Shown one piece after another: positions 34,680 to 46,722 of a DNA stretch of 64,000 nucleotides. Source of the DNA: Syngnathus acus. Lineage: Eukaryota > Chordata > Actinopteri > Syngnathiformes > Syngnathidae. Where the stretch lies: NCBI RefSeq assembly GCF_901709675.1, contig NC_051088.1, positions 1 to 64,000 on the forward strand. Direction: 5' to 3'. The position numbers were made by a program, and so were the translations under genes. Each line of letters starts with the position of its first letter. Position 1 is the first letter of the stretch. The notes below the pieces were generated by a model. The model ran no database searches. It saw only the letters and a program-made list of their open reading frames with translations, and was not told the origin of the DNA.

Positions 34680-35229
34680 CCCCTCCGTGAGTCGTCACCT
34701 TATCGTGGTGGAGGTGTTTGCGTGCCCCTATCATCCTAGGAGCCATGTTGTCTGGGGCTTCACGCCCCTGGTAGGGTCACCCATGGCAAATGGGTCCTAG
34801 GTGAGGGGTCAGACAAAGCACGGCTCACACTAGCCCCTTATGATGAATAAAACAAATGGATTTCGTTTTCCCTCGCCCGGACGCGGGTCACCGGGGCCCC
34901 CCTCTGGAGCCAGGCCTGGAGGCGGGGCTCGAAGGAGAGCGTCTGGTGGCCGGGCCTTCGCCATGGGGCCGCCGGCCCAGCCCGAAAAGGAAACGTGGGT
35001 CCCCCTTCCCATGGGCTCACCACCTGTGGGAGGGGCCAAAGGGGTCGGGTGCAGTGTAAGCTGGGCGGCGGCCAAAGGCAGGGACCTTGGCGGTCTGATC
35101 CCCGGCTACAGAAGCTGGCTCTTGGGACATGGAATGTCACCGCTCTGGCTGGAAAGGAGCCCGACCGAGCTGGTGTCCAAGGCAGAAAAGTTCTGACTAG
35201 ACATAGTCGGACTTGCCTCCACGCACAGT

Positions 35230-36187
35230 TTGGGTTCCGGTGCAAGCCCTCTCGAGAGGGGCTGGACTCTCTTCCACTCTGGAGTTGCCCACGGTGAGAG
35301 GCGTCGAGCAGGTGTGGGTATACTTATTGCGCCCCGGCTGGGCACCTGCACATTGGGGTTCACCCCGGTGAACGAGAGGGTAGCCTCCCTCCGCCTTCGT
35401 GTTGGGGGACGGGTCCTGACTGTTGTTTGTGTCTATGCACCAAACGGCAGCTCAGAGTACCCACCCTTCTTGGGGTCCCTGGAGGGAAGTGCTGGAGAGC
35501 GCTCCTTCTGGGGACTCCATCGTTCTACTGGGTGACTTCAATGCTCACGTGGGCAATGACAGTGAGACCTGGAAGGGCGTGATTGGGAGGAACGGCCCCC
35601 CCCCCGATCTGAACCCGAGCGGTGTTCTATTATTGGACTTCTGTGCTCGACACGGATTTTCTATAATGAACACCATGTTCAAACATAAGGGTGTCCATGT
35701 GTGCACTTGGCACCAGGACACCCTAGGCCGCAGTTGGATGATCGACTTTGTAGTCGTGTCATCGGATTTGCGGCCGCATGTTTTGGACACTCGGGCGAAG
35801 AGAGGGGCGGAGCTGTCAACTGATCACCACCTGGTGGTGGGTTGGCTCCGATGGTGGGGGAAGATGCCTGTCCGACCTGGCAGACCCAAACGCTCTGTGA
35901 GGGTTTGCTGGGAACGTCTGGCAGAATCCCCTGTCAGGAAGAGCTTCAACTCCCACCTCCGGCAGAGCTTTTCCCACGTCCCGGGGGAGGCAGGGGACAT
36001 TGAGTCCGAGTGGACCTTGTTCCGCGCCTCCGTTGTTGAGGCGGCCGACCGGAGCTGTGGCCGTAAGGTCATTGGTGCCTGTCGTGGCAGCAATCCCCGA
36101 ACCCGCTGGTGGACACCAGTCCTTCTTCAAGCTGAAGAAGGAGTCCTATCGGGCCGTTTTGGCCTGCGGGACTCCGGAGGCAGCTGA
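35230..36187 (+). pseudogene. RTE LINE endonuclease domain
   Basis: Two overlapping frames. The first has VLTVVCVYAPNGSSEYP; the second has IVLLGDFNAHVGND, CTWHQDTLGRSWMIDFVVVS and ELSTDHHLVV. These are the GDFN, ID-type and SDHH-type motifs of apurinic-type endonucleases, which nick the target for target-primed reverse transcription. A one-base frameshift separates the two frames near 35480-35530, and the frame is lost again near 36150. Confidence 0.88.
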
Positions 36188-36247
36188 CAGGTACCGGATG
36201 GCCAAGCGGAACGCGGCTTCGGCGGTTGCTGAGGCAAAAACCCGGGC

Positions 36248-37852
36248 GTGGGAGGAGTTTGGCGAGGCCATGGAGAATACCTTCCGGACGGCTTCGAGGA
36301 AATTCTGGTCCACCATCCGGCGTCTCAGGAGGGGGAAGAAGTGCAATGTCAGCACTGTTTACAGTGGGGATGGCGTGCTGCTGACCTCGACTCGGGACGT
36401 CGTGTGTCGGTGGGGAGAATACTTCGAAGACCTCCTCAATTCCACCTACACGCCTTCCATTGTGGAAGCAGGGCCTGGGACTCTGAGGCGGAATCTCCAA
36501 TCTCTGGGGTCGAAGTCACTGAGGTAGTTAAAAAACTCCTCGGTGGCAAGGCCCCGGGGGTGGATGAGATCTGCCCGGAGTTCTTAAGGGCTCTGGATGT
36601 TGTGGGGCTGTCATGGCTGACACGCCTCTACAACATTGCGTGGACATCGGGGACAGTGCCTCTGGATTGGCAGACTGGGGTGGTGGTTCCCCTCTTTAAG
36701 AAGGGGGACCGGAGGGTGTGTTCCAATTACAGGGGAATTACACTCCTCAGCCTCCCTGGTAAGGTCTATTCAGGGGTGCTGGAGAGGAGGGTCCGTCGGG
36801 AGGTCGAACCTCGGATTCAGGAGGAGCAGTGTGGCTTTCGTCCTGGCCGTGGAACAGTGGACCAGCTCTTCACCCTCAGCAGGATCCTCGAGGGTGCATG
36901 GGAGTTCGCCCAACCAGTCCACATGTGTTTTGTGGACTTGGAGAAGGCGTTCGACCGTGTCCCTCAGGAGGTTCTGTGGGGGGTGCTTCGGGTGTACGGG
37001 GTACCGAGCCAACTGATAAGGGCGGTTTCGGTCCCTGTATCACCGATGCTAGAGTTTGGTCCGCATTTCCGGCAGTAAGTCGGATTCGTTCCCAGTGAGG
37101 GTTGGACTCCGCCAAGGCTGCCCTTTGTCACAGATTCTGTTCATAATTTTTATGGACAGAATTTCTAGGCGCAGCCGAGGCGTGAGGGGTCCGGTTTGGG
37201 GACCTCAGCATCGCGTCTCTGCTTTTTGCAGACGACGTGGTGCTGTTGGCATCTTCAGGCCGTGATCCTCCAGCTCTCACTGGAGCGGTTCGCAGCTGAG
37301 TGTGAAGCGGTCGGGATGAGGGTCAGCACCTCCAAATCCGAGTCCATGGTCCTCGATCGGAAAAGGGTGGAATGCCCTCTCCGGATCGGGGATGAGATCC
37401 TGCCCCAAGCGGAGGAGTTTAAGTATCTTGGGGTCTTGTTCACGAGTGAGGGGAGGATGGAGCGCGAGATCGACAGGCGGATCGGTGCAGCGTCGGCAGT
37501 AATGCGGACTCTGTACCGGTCCGTCGTGGTGAAGAGAGAGCTGAGCCAAAAGGCAAAGCTCTCAATTTACCGGTCGATTTATGCTCCTACCCTCACCTAT
37601 GGTCACGAGCTATGGGTCGTGACCGAAAGAACGAGATCCCGGATACAAGCGGCCGAAATGAGTTTTCTCCGCAGGATGTCCGGGCTCTCCCTTAGAGATA
37701 GGGTGAGAAGCTCGGTCATCCGCAGAGACCTCGGAGTAGAGTCGCTACTCCTCCACGTTGAGAGGAGCCAGATGAGGGTGGCTCGGGCATCTCATCAGGA
37801 TGCCTGCTGGACGCCTCCCTGGGGAGGTGTTCCGGGCATGTCCCACCGGTAG
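36248..37852 (+). pseudogene. RTE LINE reverse transcriptase and C-terminal region
   Basis: The frame at 36248-37078 gives LLGGKAPGVDEICPEFL, VPLFKKGDRRVCSNYRGITL, QCGFRPGRGTVDQLF and CFVDLEKAFDRVP, canonical RT motifs. The catalytic FADDVVLLASS sits at about 37228-37260 in another frame. The frame at 37260-37852 gives SKSESMVLDRKRVECP, YLGVLFTSEGRMEREI and the C-terminal basic part. At least three frameshifts are needed to read through, so there is no active enzyme. Confidence 0.9.
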
Positions 37853-38063
37853 GAGACCCCGGGGACGACCCAGGACGCGCTGGAGAGACTACGTCTCTCA
37901 GCTGGCTGGGAACGCCTTGGGATCCCCGGGATGAGGCTGGATGAAGTGGCTGGGGAGAGGGAAGTCTGGGAGTCCCTCCTGAAGCTGCTGCCCCCGCGAC
38001 CCGACCCCGGATAAGCGGAAGAAGATGGATGGATGGATGGATGGATGGATGGAGGGGATTATG

Positions 38064-38740
38064 GTTACTATGTGAGATCTTTGAGGCCAGAGTAGGACCA
38101 ACTTCTGAGAAAAATTTATTGAAATTGTTTGCAATTTCCTGAGGGTCAGAAATGAGCCCTCCTTTCGCGTTGAATTCTTTAGATAGTTTCTTGCATGTTT
38201 TGTTTTTGTTGAGGATACAGTTAATTGTTTTCCACAACATAGTCATGTCGTTTTTATGTTTAGAAAGCTCTTCGTTGTAGTAATGTTTTTTAGCTCCTCT
38301 AATAATATGATTTAATTTGTTTATATAGTTTTTCAATTGAGCATGATTAAATGGTGTTGGACTAAGAAAATATTTTTTGTACACTCTATGTTTAGTATTT
38401 ACAGATTTGATGATGCTGACGTTATCCATGGTTTGAATGGGTTATGATGAGGTTTGGAAGACACCAATCTAAGGGGAAAACACAGGTCATAAGCTTGAGA
38501 GATACAGAGTGTAAGATTCTTGTGGGTCTACAGAATGAAGGATATCGGTCCATGGATGGTTGCTGATCACTGACTTAAATTTAGCTGTGTTTTTTAAATT
38601 AACTGTTCTCTTATATTTAGAAGATTTTGAAACTTTGAAAATTGGACAGTGATCAGCAACCTCCATGCACAGAACCCCTAACTTACAGTTTACACCCAAC
38701 TCATGGGTCATACTTGAATGTTCTGAAAATATTGGCTACA
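38064..38740 (-). mobile_element. Non-LTR retrotransposon (minus), upstream part
   Basis: The minus strand reads EVADHCPIFKV (end of an endonuclease, SDHxP-like), then a linker with HNDMTMLWKTINCILNK and IANNFNKFFSEVGPTLASKI, the stretch before the reverse transcriptase. The next part lies at 34135-34679, across the RTE insertion. Together they show a 5'-to-3' minus-strand LINE split in two. Confidence 0.85.
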
Positions 38741-38947
38741 TAATTGCATGCTTTTTAAACTAAGAATTGCTCTTTAGCATGCTCATTCCTGTGTGTTGGG
38801 CTTTTTGAGTGCTGTCTGTTGTCTCAAACTTGTGGTTTTTATTTTGTCTTGTTTTACTTGGACCCGGAGTCCATCAATAAAGATGAAGTATAAAGGCTAA
38901 ACTGTTTTGAGGTCAAATTACACTAACGTGCATGTATTACCTGTCTA

Positions 38948-39015
38948 CTTATTATTCTCTCTCTCTCGCTCTCTCTCTCTCTGTCTGTCTCTCTCTCGCT
39001 CTCTCTCTCACTCCG
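38948..39015. repeat. CT microsatellite
   Basis: A run of CT dinucleotides with occasional GCT and GTCT interruptions. Confidence 0.95.
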
Positions 39016-39111
39016 TGGCCAGTGCTCATGCCGGTGTTGTGCCAAAGTGTTTGGTGTCAGCAGCTGTTCTCAGCTGTGATCAATCTCTTCAAGAGCAGCC
39101 CACCAAGAATA

Positions 39112-39294
39112 ACCCAAGAAGTTATGGAACAAACAAACCACTGAGCCGGTGTGGAAAGATGCTCTGTTCACCACGGCATGCCGTGAGTTAAAGAGGGGAA
39201 GGTCTGACAGGCTGAGAATAGAGCGTCAGCTGCTCCGACAGCGCACCCCACTCACCAGCTCAGACCGTGACCCAGTTCTTACCCGGTGCCACTA
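39112..39294 (+). other. Possible orphan exon, unidentified
   Basis: A frame from about AAGTTATGG to the TAG at 39292-39294 reads KLWNKQTTEPVWKDAL, ELKRGRSDRLRIERQLL and TPLTSSDRDPVLTRCH. It is basic and charged and looks more protein-like than its surroundings. An AG before it could serve as an acceptor. No family is recognised, and chance or a non-coding exon is possible. Confidence 0.25.
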
Positions 39295-39299
39295 GGAAC

Positions 39300-40099
39300 C
39301 ACCAGAGAAGTCGGACTGTCTCTCAAGTCTGTTGAGCTTAGGTAGAGGATAACTGTCAGCCCCGCTTGGGATCCACAATGCTCATAGGTAAAGTATAATG
39401 GATCGGGTGCTGGTTACAGAAGTCAATGTTCATTCACTCGTGCATTTAATGTGGTCATGAGCAGGTCAACATGCTAAGTGCTTAAGAGCTGCACGACCAC
39501 AAAAATACACGTTCATTTGACACTCATTGATGTCACTTCCACTTGTACAGTGTTCCCTTGGTATATTGTGGTTCACCTTTCACGGCGTTGCTGTTTAGCC
39601 GATGTTTTTGGGGGGCTATCAGTGTAGTAAAGAGGTGAACATTTTGATACGGGCGAGGGGAGTGCTTAGTCGTCGACTGCAGGATAAGGATGGTAAAACA
39701 TCAGCAAATAACTATGCTATTGTTTTTATTTTACCTGAACTGTAATCTGACATCTTTAGCCAAAGGTACAATCCTAGTGGTTTCGGGTGTTCCTTATTGA
39801 TGTTATTCTTCAAAGTAAGTTGCCATGGCTACTTCCGGCTGATTCATCTTCGTGCTTTTATAAACAGAGTAGTAGATGATGACACAACGAAGTAGATGAC
39901 AACAAAGACGATGACGAAAAAGATAACAAAGAAGCAACAAAGTCGAGGCCACCAACCTTTGTTTTTCAGAACAAAAACAAAGAGTTTAAACTCACACAAA
40001 TCCACCACGGGATTCTAATTAAAGGAAGCCATTTTAAGATAAAGAATGTGTTCATGGCTTTTTGATGACAACATATGTTGTTGTTTTTCTGTCTGTCAG
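39300..40099. other. Non-coding, nothing recognised
   Basis: Intergenic or intronic sequence upstream of the first SRPK-like exon. It holds A-rich GATGAC-type simple stretches near 39870-39930. No promoter can be assigned. Confidence 0.5.
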
Positions 40100-40196
40100 C
40101 ATCAGCCGGGATTGCACGTGAAACCCCTGTCTGCATAAACAAGAAGCACAGGCGGCGAGGCAAAAAGCACCGCAGGGTCCGCACTGAGGAGACCTG
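40100..40196 (+). CDS. SRPK-like kinase gene, upstream basic exon
   Basis: The acceptor CTGTCTGTCAG precedes it and the donor GTGAGA follows; 97 bp. Only one frame is open, reading SAGIARETPVCINK then KKHRRRGKKHRRVRTEET. It ends after two bases of a codon (TG). The next recognised exon at 57865 begins with the one base (T) needed to complete it, so the phases match across a 17.7-kb intron. A lysine/arginine-rich segment near the N-terminus is typical of SRPK proteins. The start codon lies upstream and was not found. The link to the kinase exons is inference from phase, strand and composition. Confidence 0.6.
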
Positions 40197-40405
40197 GTGA
40201 GAGATGCATGTGGACTCTTAATTTATAGATGGATGCATGCTCCCTGCACTCATTGCACATGTGACATGCACAGCTCACCACTGCATGGACATGAACTGCG
40301 CTAAGCTTAGCCAGGTTGTCCAGACTCCAGCCTCCCTTCTTCTAGCCTATGCTAGCTGGTGTCCAGTTTATTCAGAGAGGATTATTTGACAGGCCAGCCA
40401 TTAAT

Positions 40406-40452
40406 AGAAGCACACACACACACAAACACACACACGCACGCATACACACACA
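40406..40452. repeat. CA microsatellite
   Basis: Interrupted CA repeats (ACACACACACAAACACAC and CACACGCACGCATACACAC). Confidence 0.93.
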
Positions 40453-40639
40453 CTACCCCTTCCTCTCTCTCACACTCCCTCCTCCGTTGTTTCGTTTGCA
40501 GTGACGTTTCATTGGCTAAACGAATGGCTAGTCAGCTGATGGTTCTCAACTGCTGAACTCTAAACTGGTCTCTGCATCACACATACACAGAATCTGTACA
40601 TTATCATACTGCAACCACTATCTCGCACTGCCAACCTTG

Positions 40640-40912
40640 CTGAACCTTTATAATCCATGTTAATTTAAAAGTACGCAACCTGGGTTAGCATTCCTCTGCA
40701 CACTTTGTAAATACTGTTTTGTTTCCTGCACTGTTACATACTTTATCACTGCTGCACTTTATACTTATCTTATTTTATTTTATATTTTTATATAGAATGT
40801 TACTTTTATTCAACCGCAATATCACTACATTGTTGAAAGCTGTATGCAACGAAATTTCGTTTTGTATGCACCCTGTGTAGACAAAATGACAATAAAGTTT
40901 GTCTAAGTCTAA
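40640..40912 (+). mobile_element. LINE 3' UTR fragment
   Basis: It contains AACGAAATTTCGTT and ends ACAAAATGACAATAAAG, then TTTGTCTAAGTCTAA. This is a common fish LINE (Rex1/CR1 or L2 type) 3' end, truncated at its 5' side. Confidence 0.65.
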
Positions 40913-43304
40913 CTACTACAACTTTGGAAACAACAGTAAAACGTTGACAACAAAACACCCTTTCCTCTCTCACACTTTCTCCTCTGTTGATTCAAATGCA
41001 CAGACTTAGGTTGCAGAGGCTAAACAAAACACTAGTCAGCTGGTGGTTCTCAAAACAAGAGTAAAACATTAACAATGAACCCTAGTTTACAACGCATTTG
41101 CGTACTGACTGTATCGAAGACCTGGACATGTTTTAACTCGGCATTGTGCAAGATTTTCCCTCATGTTCCATACGAAATTAACCACAGAACAAAGGCAATG
41201 GGCAGCCTATCCATCTAAAGAAAGAGGTTACGTTGCCTTCCTTACCTGACTGCCTTCTTTGTTCATTGTCATAAACACCTTTCTTTTTTCATTCCCCGAT
41301 TTAAAATGCTGCAACATCTTTGCCGCTACGAGTCTACGACACACTGCTGCAAGCCATGCAGAGCTACTAGTCTACAACACACGACAGAATCAATAATGAC
41401 GTCACGCGCGTCACACGAGGCCTAACACTTGTAGTGCGCGTATTGGGCGCGCCGCCACTGATACAAGACGGTTCTCCGTGCCTTTCTCTGCTTTGAACTG
41501 GTGGTAAGTTGAAGTACAAAAATAATTTTTTTTATGTGCGAGTCAGCAAAATAGACAGAAAACATAAATCGGCATCTGGGCTAAGCCCCTGATCTCCTAG
41601 AATCTTAGATCCGCCCCTGCTCGGCACGTTAGCAGTGTCAAAACAGTATGTCTCCTAAGACTATAAATATGAAACTGGAAATCATAAAGGCAAAGGTATG
41701 CAGATCGTAGAGCTTGCGACGGTGTATGGCCAGTGGTGTTCCAAAGTATACCCCTGTGAACATCCCCTGCTGCAAGATCGCACACGCATTGACTGAAAGG
41801 AGGGAGCCGTTGCCGGGTGGCAGACAGTACCAGCTTGTTCCTTGTTTCTGCCTGTTCCTTCCGTGACAAAATTTAAATAAGTTTTATGGAACTGAGATTA
41901 ATTTTAGATGGTGTTGGAGTTTTGGTCCACAATTTAGGGAGCGCGCTATCAACGCCTCACAGCAAAAGCCATTGCCAATCACCTGTTATCCAATTTACTC
42001 ACTGCGTGCTCGTTTTATTTCTTCAGATTTAGGAAAATGCTAAGACACTGAAGCAGAAATTAGACTTAAACACGTTGGTTGAGTTCAATCACAATTCTTG
42101 TTAAGAAAGCTCTGTTTTCAGGAAAGTACAATACAGCGCTGGGCCTTTCGTGCGACCATGCTCAAGAGCAGAAAGTCTCCATTCAGAAAAAGCAACGTTC
42201 AAGGTTCTTTGGTCAGCTTATATTCAGTTGCACATGCCAGTGTGGACCGAGTTTGATGGGTGATGAGTCAGGGGTGTGGCAAGTTCGCAGGAGATTTTGA
42301 TTCCATGGGAGTGGGTGCTGGTTTGGTGAGAGCTGGTTCCATGGGGTTGGGTGCTGATTATGGGCGATTCGATGTGTGTGGGGGCTGTTGTTTTCCTTTC
42401 CGTCTTTCAGCCTTGACGATCATCTTTGGCCGGGTTCTTGGCTGTCTCCCTCTGGCATCTGCTGGTTTTATCTCCAAGTGACCTTCCTGTAAACATTCTA
42501 CTCCATTCTTGCACATACACTGTCGCACCTCATCCATTCATCATTCTTTCAATTTTGTCATTTTGTACGGAATTATGTGAGCTTTTGGCTGTGACATCAT
42601 CAATTTATTAATGTTCCCTGACTATGCAAAGTTTGTACTCACCACTTACCATGTTTTTGTTTGTTTGTTCTTTTGATACTCCATGTACTTGCTGACGTCA
42701 TCATATTCTTAGTTTAATCATGCTTCCAACCATATATTTTCTTTGTTAAGCAAAATATTTCCTTCTGTCCAGAACGTTCAGTAGTAATCGAAAACTGGCG
42801 TCTACCATTAGTCAAAACATCAGATATAACCAAGTACTGAACATTTTTAGACGACTTTGGCAGTGTCCGTGGTTTAGAAAATCATCAGGCATGCATTAAA
42901 CAGTTCCTTAAGGGTCATTTAAGCTATTCAGGCAATATATCAAAAAACATTTGTTATTTCAAAGTGCTCAGAAATACATATCAGATCATAAAGTTATAAA
43001 AACCTTTGTCATTACCCCCTATCAAAAATGTCTAGTTATGTCTTCTTTATTGATTTGGTGTGTATGTATAATTATATGCTTAAAATGTTTATTTTATTGA
43101 TTTAATATGTGAATATACTTGTCTGCTTATGTACTTCGATGAGGTTTGAGCATATCTGTTTTTGTAGCTAGGCAGGACTTTTTGTATCTCGACCCCATTC
43201 CTTCAATGGTTCAACAGAGCTCTGCTTAATTTTAAAACAGGATTAACAAATTTTGAACATGGTTTTGCTCATCTCTGATTAGCATATATGTAAATTTATC
43301 TTTG
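40913..43304. other. Intron sequence, mostly unassigned
   Basis: No coding exon seen. TAGATCCGCCCCTG near 41608-41621 looks like one end of a hAT-type element whose other end was not found, and GCCGCCACTG near 41452 is a second such end. The rest shows no structure I can name. Confidence 0.45.
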
Positions 43305-43567
43305 TTGGTATAACCCAGCCTCTGTGTGGAGTTTGCATGTTCTCCCTGTGCCAGCGTGGGTTTTCTCCGGGCACACCGGTTTCCTCCCACATCCCAAAAA
43401 CATGCTTGGCAGGCCGATTGAGCACTCCAAATTGCCCCTAGGTGTGAGTGCCAGTGCGGATAGTTGTTCGTCTCTGTGTGCCCTGCGACTGGCTGCCAAC
43501 CGGTTCAGGGTGTCCCCCGCCCACTGCCCGATGACAACTGGGATAGGCTTCAGCATGCCCGCGACCC
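43305..43567 (+). mobile_element. SINE body fragment (TTTGCATGTTCTCCC family)
   Basis: Shares GGAGTTTGCATGTTCTCC, TTTTCTCCGGGCAC, AAACATGCTTGG and GGGATAGGCTTCAGC with 53776-54121 and, inverted, with 56802-57164. The tRNA-like head and the GATGG tail are missing. Confidence 0.85.
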
Positions 43568-43715
43568 GGAAGTATGTATTGTAAGCACAACAAATGACCA
43601 AATTTTATATCACCTTCATCACCATAATATTACAAAAGAAGAAAAACACCTTTGCTGTATATTCATGTTGGATCATTGTGTGTCACTGATCGACTGATTC
43701 AGTGACATTCTAAGT

Positions 43716-44718
43716 CAGGCATTTCCAAAGTCCGGCTCGCGGGCCAAATACGGTCCCCAATCAGATTTCATACAGCCCGCAGCTTCAGTCTTATAATGTA
43801 TTATTTATGGCCCGCCTGTATTGTCAAACTGAATACAAAAAAAAAGAAACTTGAAACTGTAATTCCTTCTATTACCAAAAGGTGGCAGCACCACCCCTCT
43901 CCGCTCATTTCTGCCATGGCGACTGCAAAGAAAACGAGGAAAGTTGACATTGAGGGCCTTCGCTTTCAAGAGAAATGGGAATTACAATACTTCTTCACTG
44001 AAAATCAAGGCAATTGTGTTTGTCTAATTTCTAAAGAGACGGTTGCCTTGTTTAAGCATTTCAACCTAAAGAGACACTATCAAACTAAACATGCTAACAC
44101 ATACGACAAGCAAACAGGGAGTGACCGCGCTGATAAAGTGAAGCAGCTCCAGGCTGAACTGGCATGACAACAGCGATTCTTCACGCGGGGCTGTGAGTCA
44201 AAAGTAAATCAAAAGTAAATATTACTTAATATTAAATAGTTCGAAGTGGCCATGTTAGTACTGTTGATGTTATGAACCTGTAGACGTGACAAAAACTATT
44301 ACTTTCTGAAAGATATTATAAATGACAAGAGCAAAATTCACTTGTTTTAAGTTTTAATAATAACAGACAACTTTGCATTACTTATAACTCCTGTTTAAAA
44401 TGCTCATGAGGCAAAAATAAATTTAAACTCATGTAAATTTAAGGTATTTCATACAGTTTGTTCAATGTTATCTGACTCTTCAGATATGAATGAAAGGCAG
44501 AATTTGTGTTTTTAGAGTTGTTCACATCTGCCTGAGTGGCTTATATTTGGTTATTTTGTCATTTAAAAAATAAAGACAATTGGGACAATGAAATTTGTTT
44601 TATAACAGTATTTGCATGAAATTTGTGTAGTTAAAAAATGTCCGAAAAAACCATTGGCCCCTGGGCCCCTTCACTTTATCAAATCTGGCCCTCCTTGCAA
44701 AAAGTTTGGACACCCCTG
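43716..44718 (+). mobile_element. hAT deletion derivative with transposase N-terminus, 1,003 bp
   Basis: Ends CAGGCATTTCCAAAG and TTTGGACACCCCTG are inverted repeats with mismatches. The flanks TTCTAAGT (43708-43715) and TTGTAAGT (44719-44726) match at seven of eight bases. A frame at 43916-44167 starts MATAKKTRKVDIEG and has a BED-like finger (CVC near its middle, ending HYQTKH) in which the second Cys position reads Ser. The catalytic part is deleted. Confidence 0.88.
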
Positions 44719-44874
44719 TTGTAAGTCAGCTTGAGATGCTTGGTAATAGAGTAGTGCGCGTGCGTGTGTGCGAGACTGACTGACAGACTGCATGATTGGA
44801 TGCTGCAATGAGGAGCAATCTGACTGTCTCCCGATGTTTTGTTGAATAAAGTTGTATTTGTTGTTGTCGTATTT

Positions 44875-45846
44875 CAGGCATGTCCAAAGTCCGGCCCGCG
44901 GCCAAATCCGGCCCCCGGTCAGATTTCATACGGCCCACAGCTTCGGTCTTATAATATATTATTTATGGCCCGCCTGCACTGTCAAACTGAATAAAAAAAT
45001 CATGAAACTGGAAACTGTAATTTCTCCTATTTCCAAAGGGTGGCAGCGCCACCCCTCTCCGCTCATTTCTCCCATGGCGGCTGCAAAGAAAACGAGGAAA
45101 GTTGACATTGAGGGCCGTCACTTTCAAGAGAAATGAGAATTACGATACTTCCTCACTGAAAATCAAGGCAAGTGTGTTAATTTGTAATTTGGAAGATATT
45201 TGCCTTGTTTAAGGATTTCAACCTAAAGAGACACTATCAGACTAATCATGGTAACACATACGACTGCGCTGATATAGTGAAGCAGCTCCAAGCTGAAATG
45301 GCATCACAACAGCAATTCTTGACGCGGGGCTGCGAGTCAAAAGTAAATATTACTAAAGCAAGCTACAAAGTGGCCATGTTAATACTGTTGATGTTATGAA
45401 CCTGTAGACATGACGCAAACTATTACTTTCTGAAAGATATTGTAAGAGCAAGAGCAAAATTCACTTGTTTTAAGTTTTAATAATAACAGACAACTTTGCA
45501 TTACTTATAACTCCCGTTTAAAATGTTCATGAGGCAAAAATAATTTTAAACTCATGTAAATTTAAGGTATTTCATACAGTTTGTCCAATGTTATCTGACT
45601 CTTCAGATATGAATGAAAGGCAGAATTTGTGTTTTAAGAGTTGTTCACATCTGCCTGAGTGGCTTATATTTGGTTATTTTGTCATTAAAAAAATAAAGAC
45701 AATTGGGACAATGACATTTGTTTTATAACAGTGTGTATTTGCATGAAATTTTTGTAGTTAAAAAATGTCCTGAAAAAACTATTGGCCCCCGGGCCCCTTC
45801 ACTTGATCAAATCTGGCCCTCCTTGCAAAAAGTTTGGACACCCCTG
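44875..45846 (+). mobile_element. Second copy of the same hAT derivative, 972 bp
   Basis: Perfect 8-bp duplication TCGTATTT at 44867-44874 and 45847-45854. It is collinear with 43716-44718, including the MAAAKKTRKVDIEG start, but has a stop and indels within the finger region. Two separate insertions about 150 bp apart, not a tandem duplication, since the target sites differ. Confidence 0.9.
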
Positions 45847-45854
45847 TCGTATTT

Positions 45855-46383
45855 GGACACTTGTGTAGATGCTGCTACTGAGTAGGAGGTGGAGCAACTG
45901 ATTATTTAAAACTGAGTAATTGTCCATTTTTTTCACATTAAATTTAATTTGAGTCAGTCAAATTTTGTTTCTCTGGTCTTCAGGGAGATGACTTTAGTTA
46001 GGGGGGCCCCTTGACATATTTTTGCCTCGGGCCCTAAGGAGGTGTACCATGAACATGTGCCTCACCGTCCACTGAAAGAAAGGGGTAGCTGGTTTGTCGA
46101 TTCGGAAGTTGAAAATTGGTTCATAAGTTGACGCAAGAAAATTGTGAGGCCCGGGTTCGTACGTATCGGCGTACCCTCCAAGAATTATAAATTTAAATGT
46201 ATGACTTTACATGCTATGTCATTATTGTAAATATAATAATGTATGAAATAATTGAATGCATAATAATAATAAATAATAATGTGATAACTCTAATTTTAGT
46301 TAGGTCGTCCTCAGACAAGCTTCCATAGTAGAAGCTGTACATTGCTAATAATGACTGTGGGGCGCAGCTCCTCACAGCATTCT
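45855..46383. other. Intron sequence, nothing recognised
   Basis: AT-rich, no exon, no clear repeat family. Confidence 0.5.
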
Positions 46384-46525
46384 CAATCCAACCCTTAATG
46401 CTGAGTGTCAAACAGGGAGGCATCGGGTTCCATTTTATAGTCTTTTGGTAGGACTCGGCCGGGGATCGAACCCACGACCTCCCAGTCTCAGGGCGGACAC
46501 TCATACCACAAGGCATCTGAGCTGG
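46384..46525 (-). mobile_element. tRNA-headed SINE, 5' part only
   Basis: The minus strand has the head with GGGAGGTCGTGGGTTCGATC and CGGCCGAGTCCTACC, then body sequence to GGGTTGGATTG, where it breaks off. Confidence 0.8.
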
Positions 46526-46722
46526 TCATAAAGGACATTAAGTTGGCTTTCAAGAAAGGAACGAATAGCTCCTGGTATCCCACAAATTCTATGCTTGGCA
46601 CACTTTCAGTTATGACACAAAATACAGTTGTCATGAAATATAGTTGCACTAGCAAATGGCAAATGATCGTCTATGAAACTAGCTTGAGATATGGACATTC
46701 CATTAGCTAATTACGGCCCAAC

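Larger units (their letters stand above)
34680..38051 (+). mobile_element. RTE/Rex3-like LINE, near full length, inserted in another LINE
   Basis: 3,372 bp, flanked by the direct repeat GAGGGGATTATG at 34668-34679 and 38052-38063. It ends in ATGG repeats (38024-38051), the tail type known for fish Rex3 elements of the RTE clade. Order: GC-rich 5' region, AP-like endonuclease, reverse transcriptase, C-terminal region. Several frameshifts make it inactive. Confidence 0.92.

Noticed and set aside
34830-35245. Open frames on both strands at the start of the RTE LINE
   Set aside because: GC-rich 5' region of the LINE; frames disagree with the endonuclease frame and show no motif.
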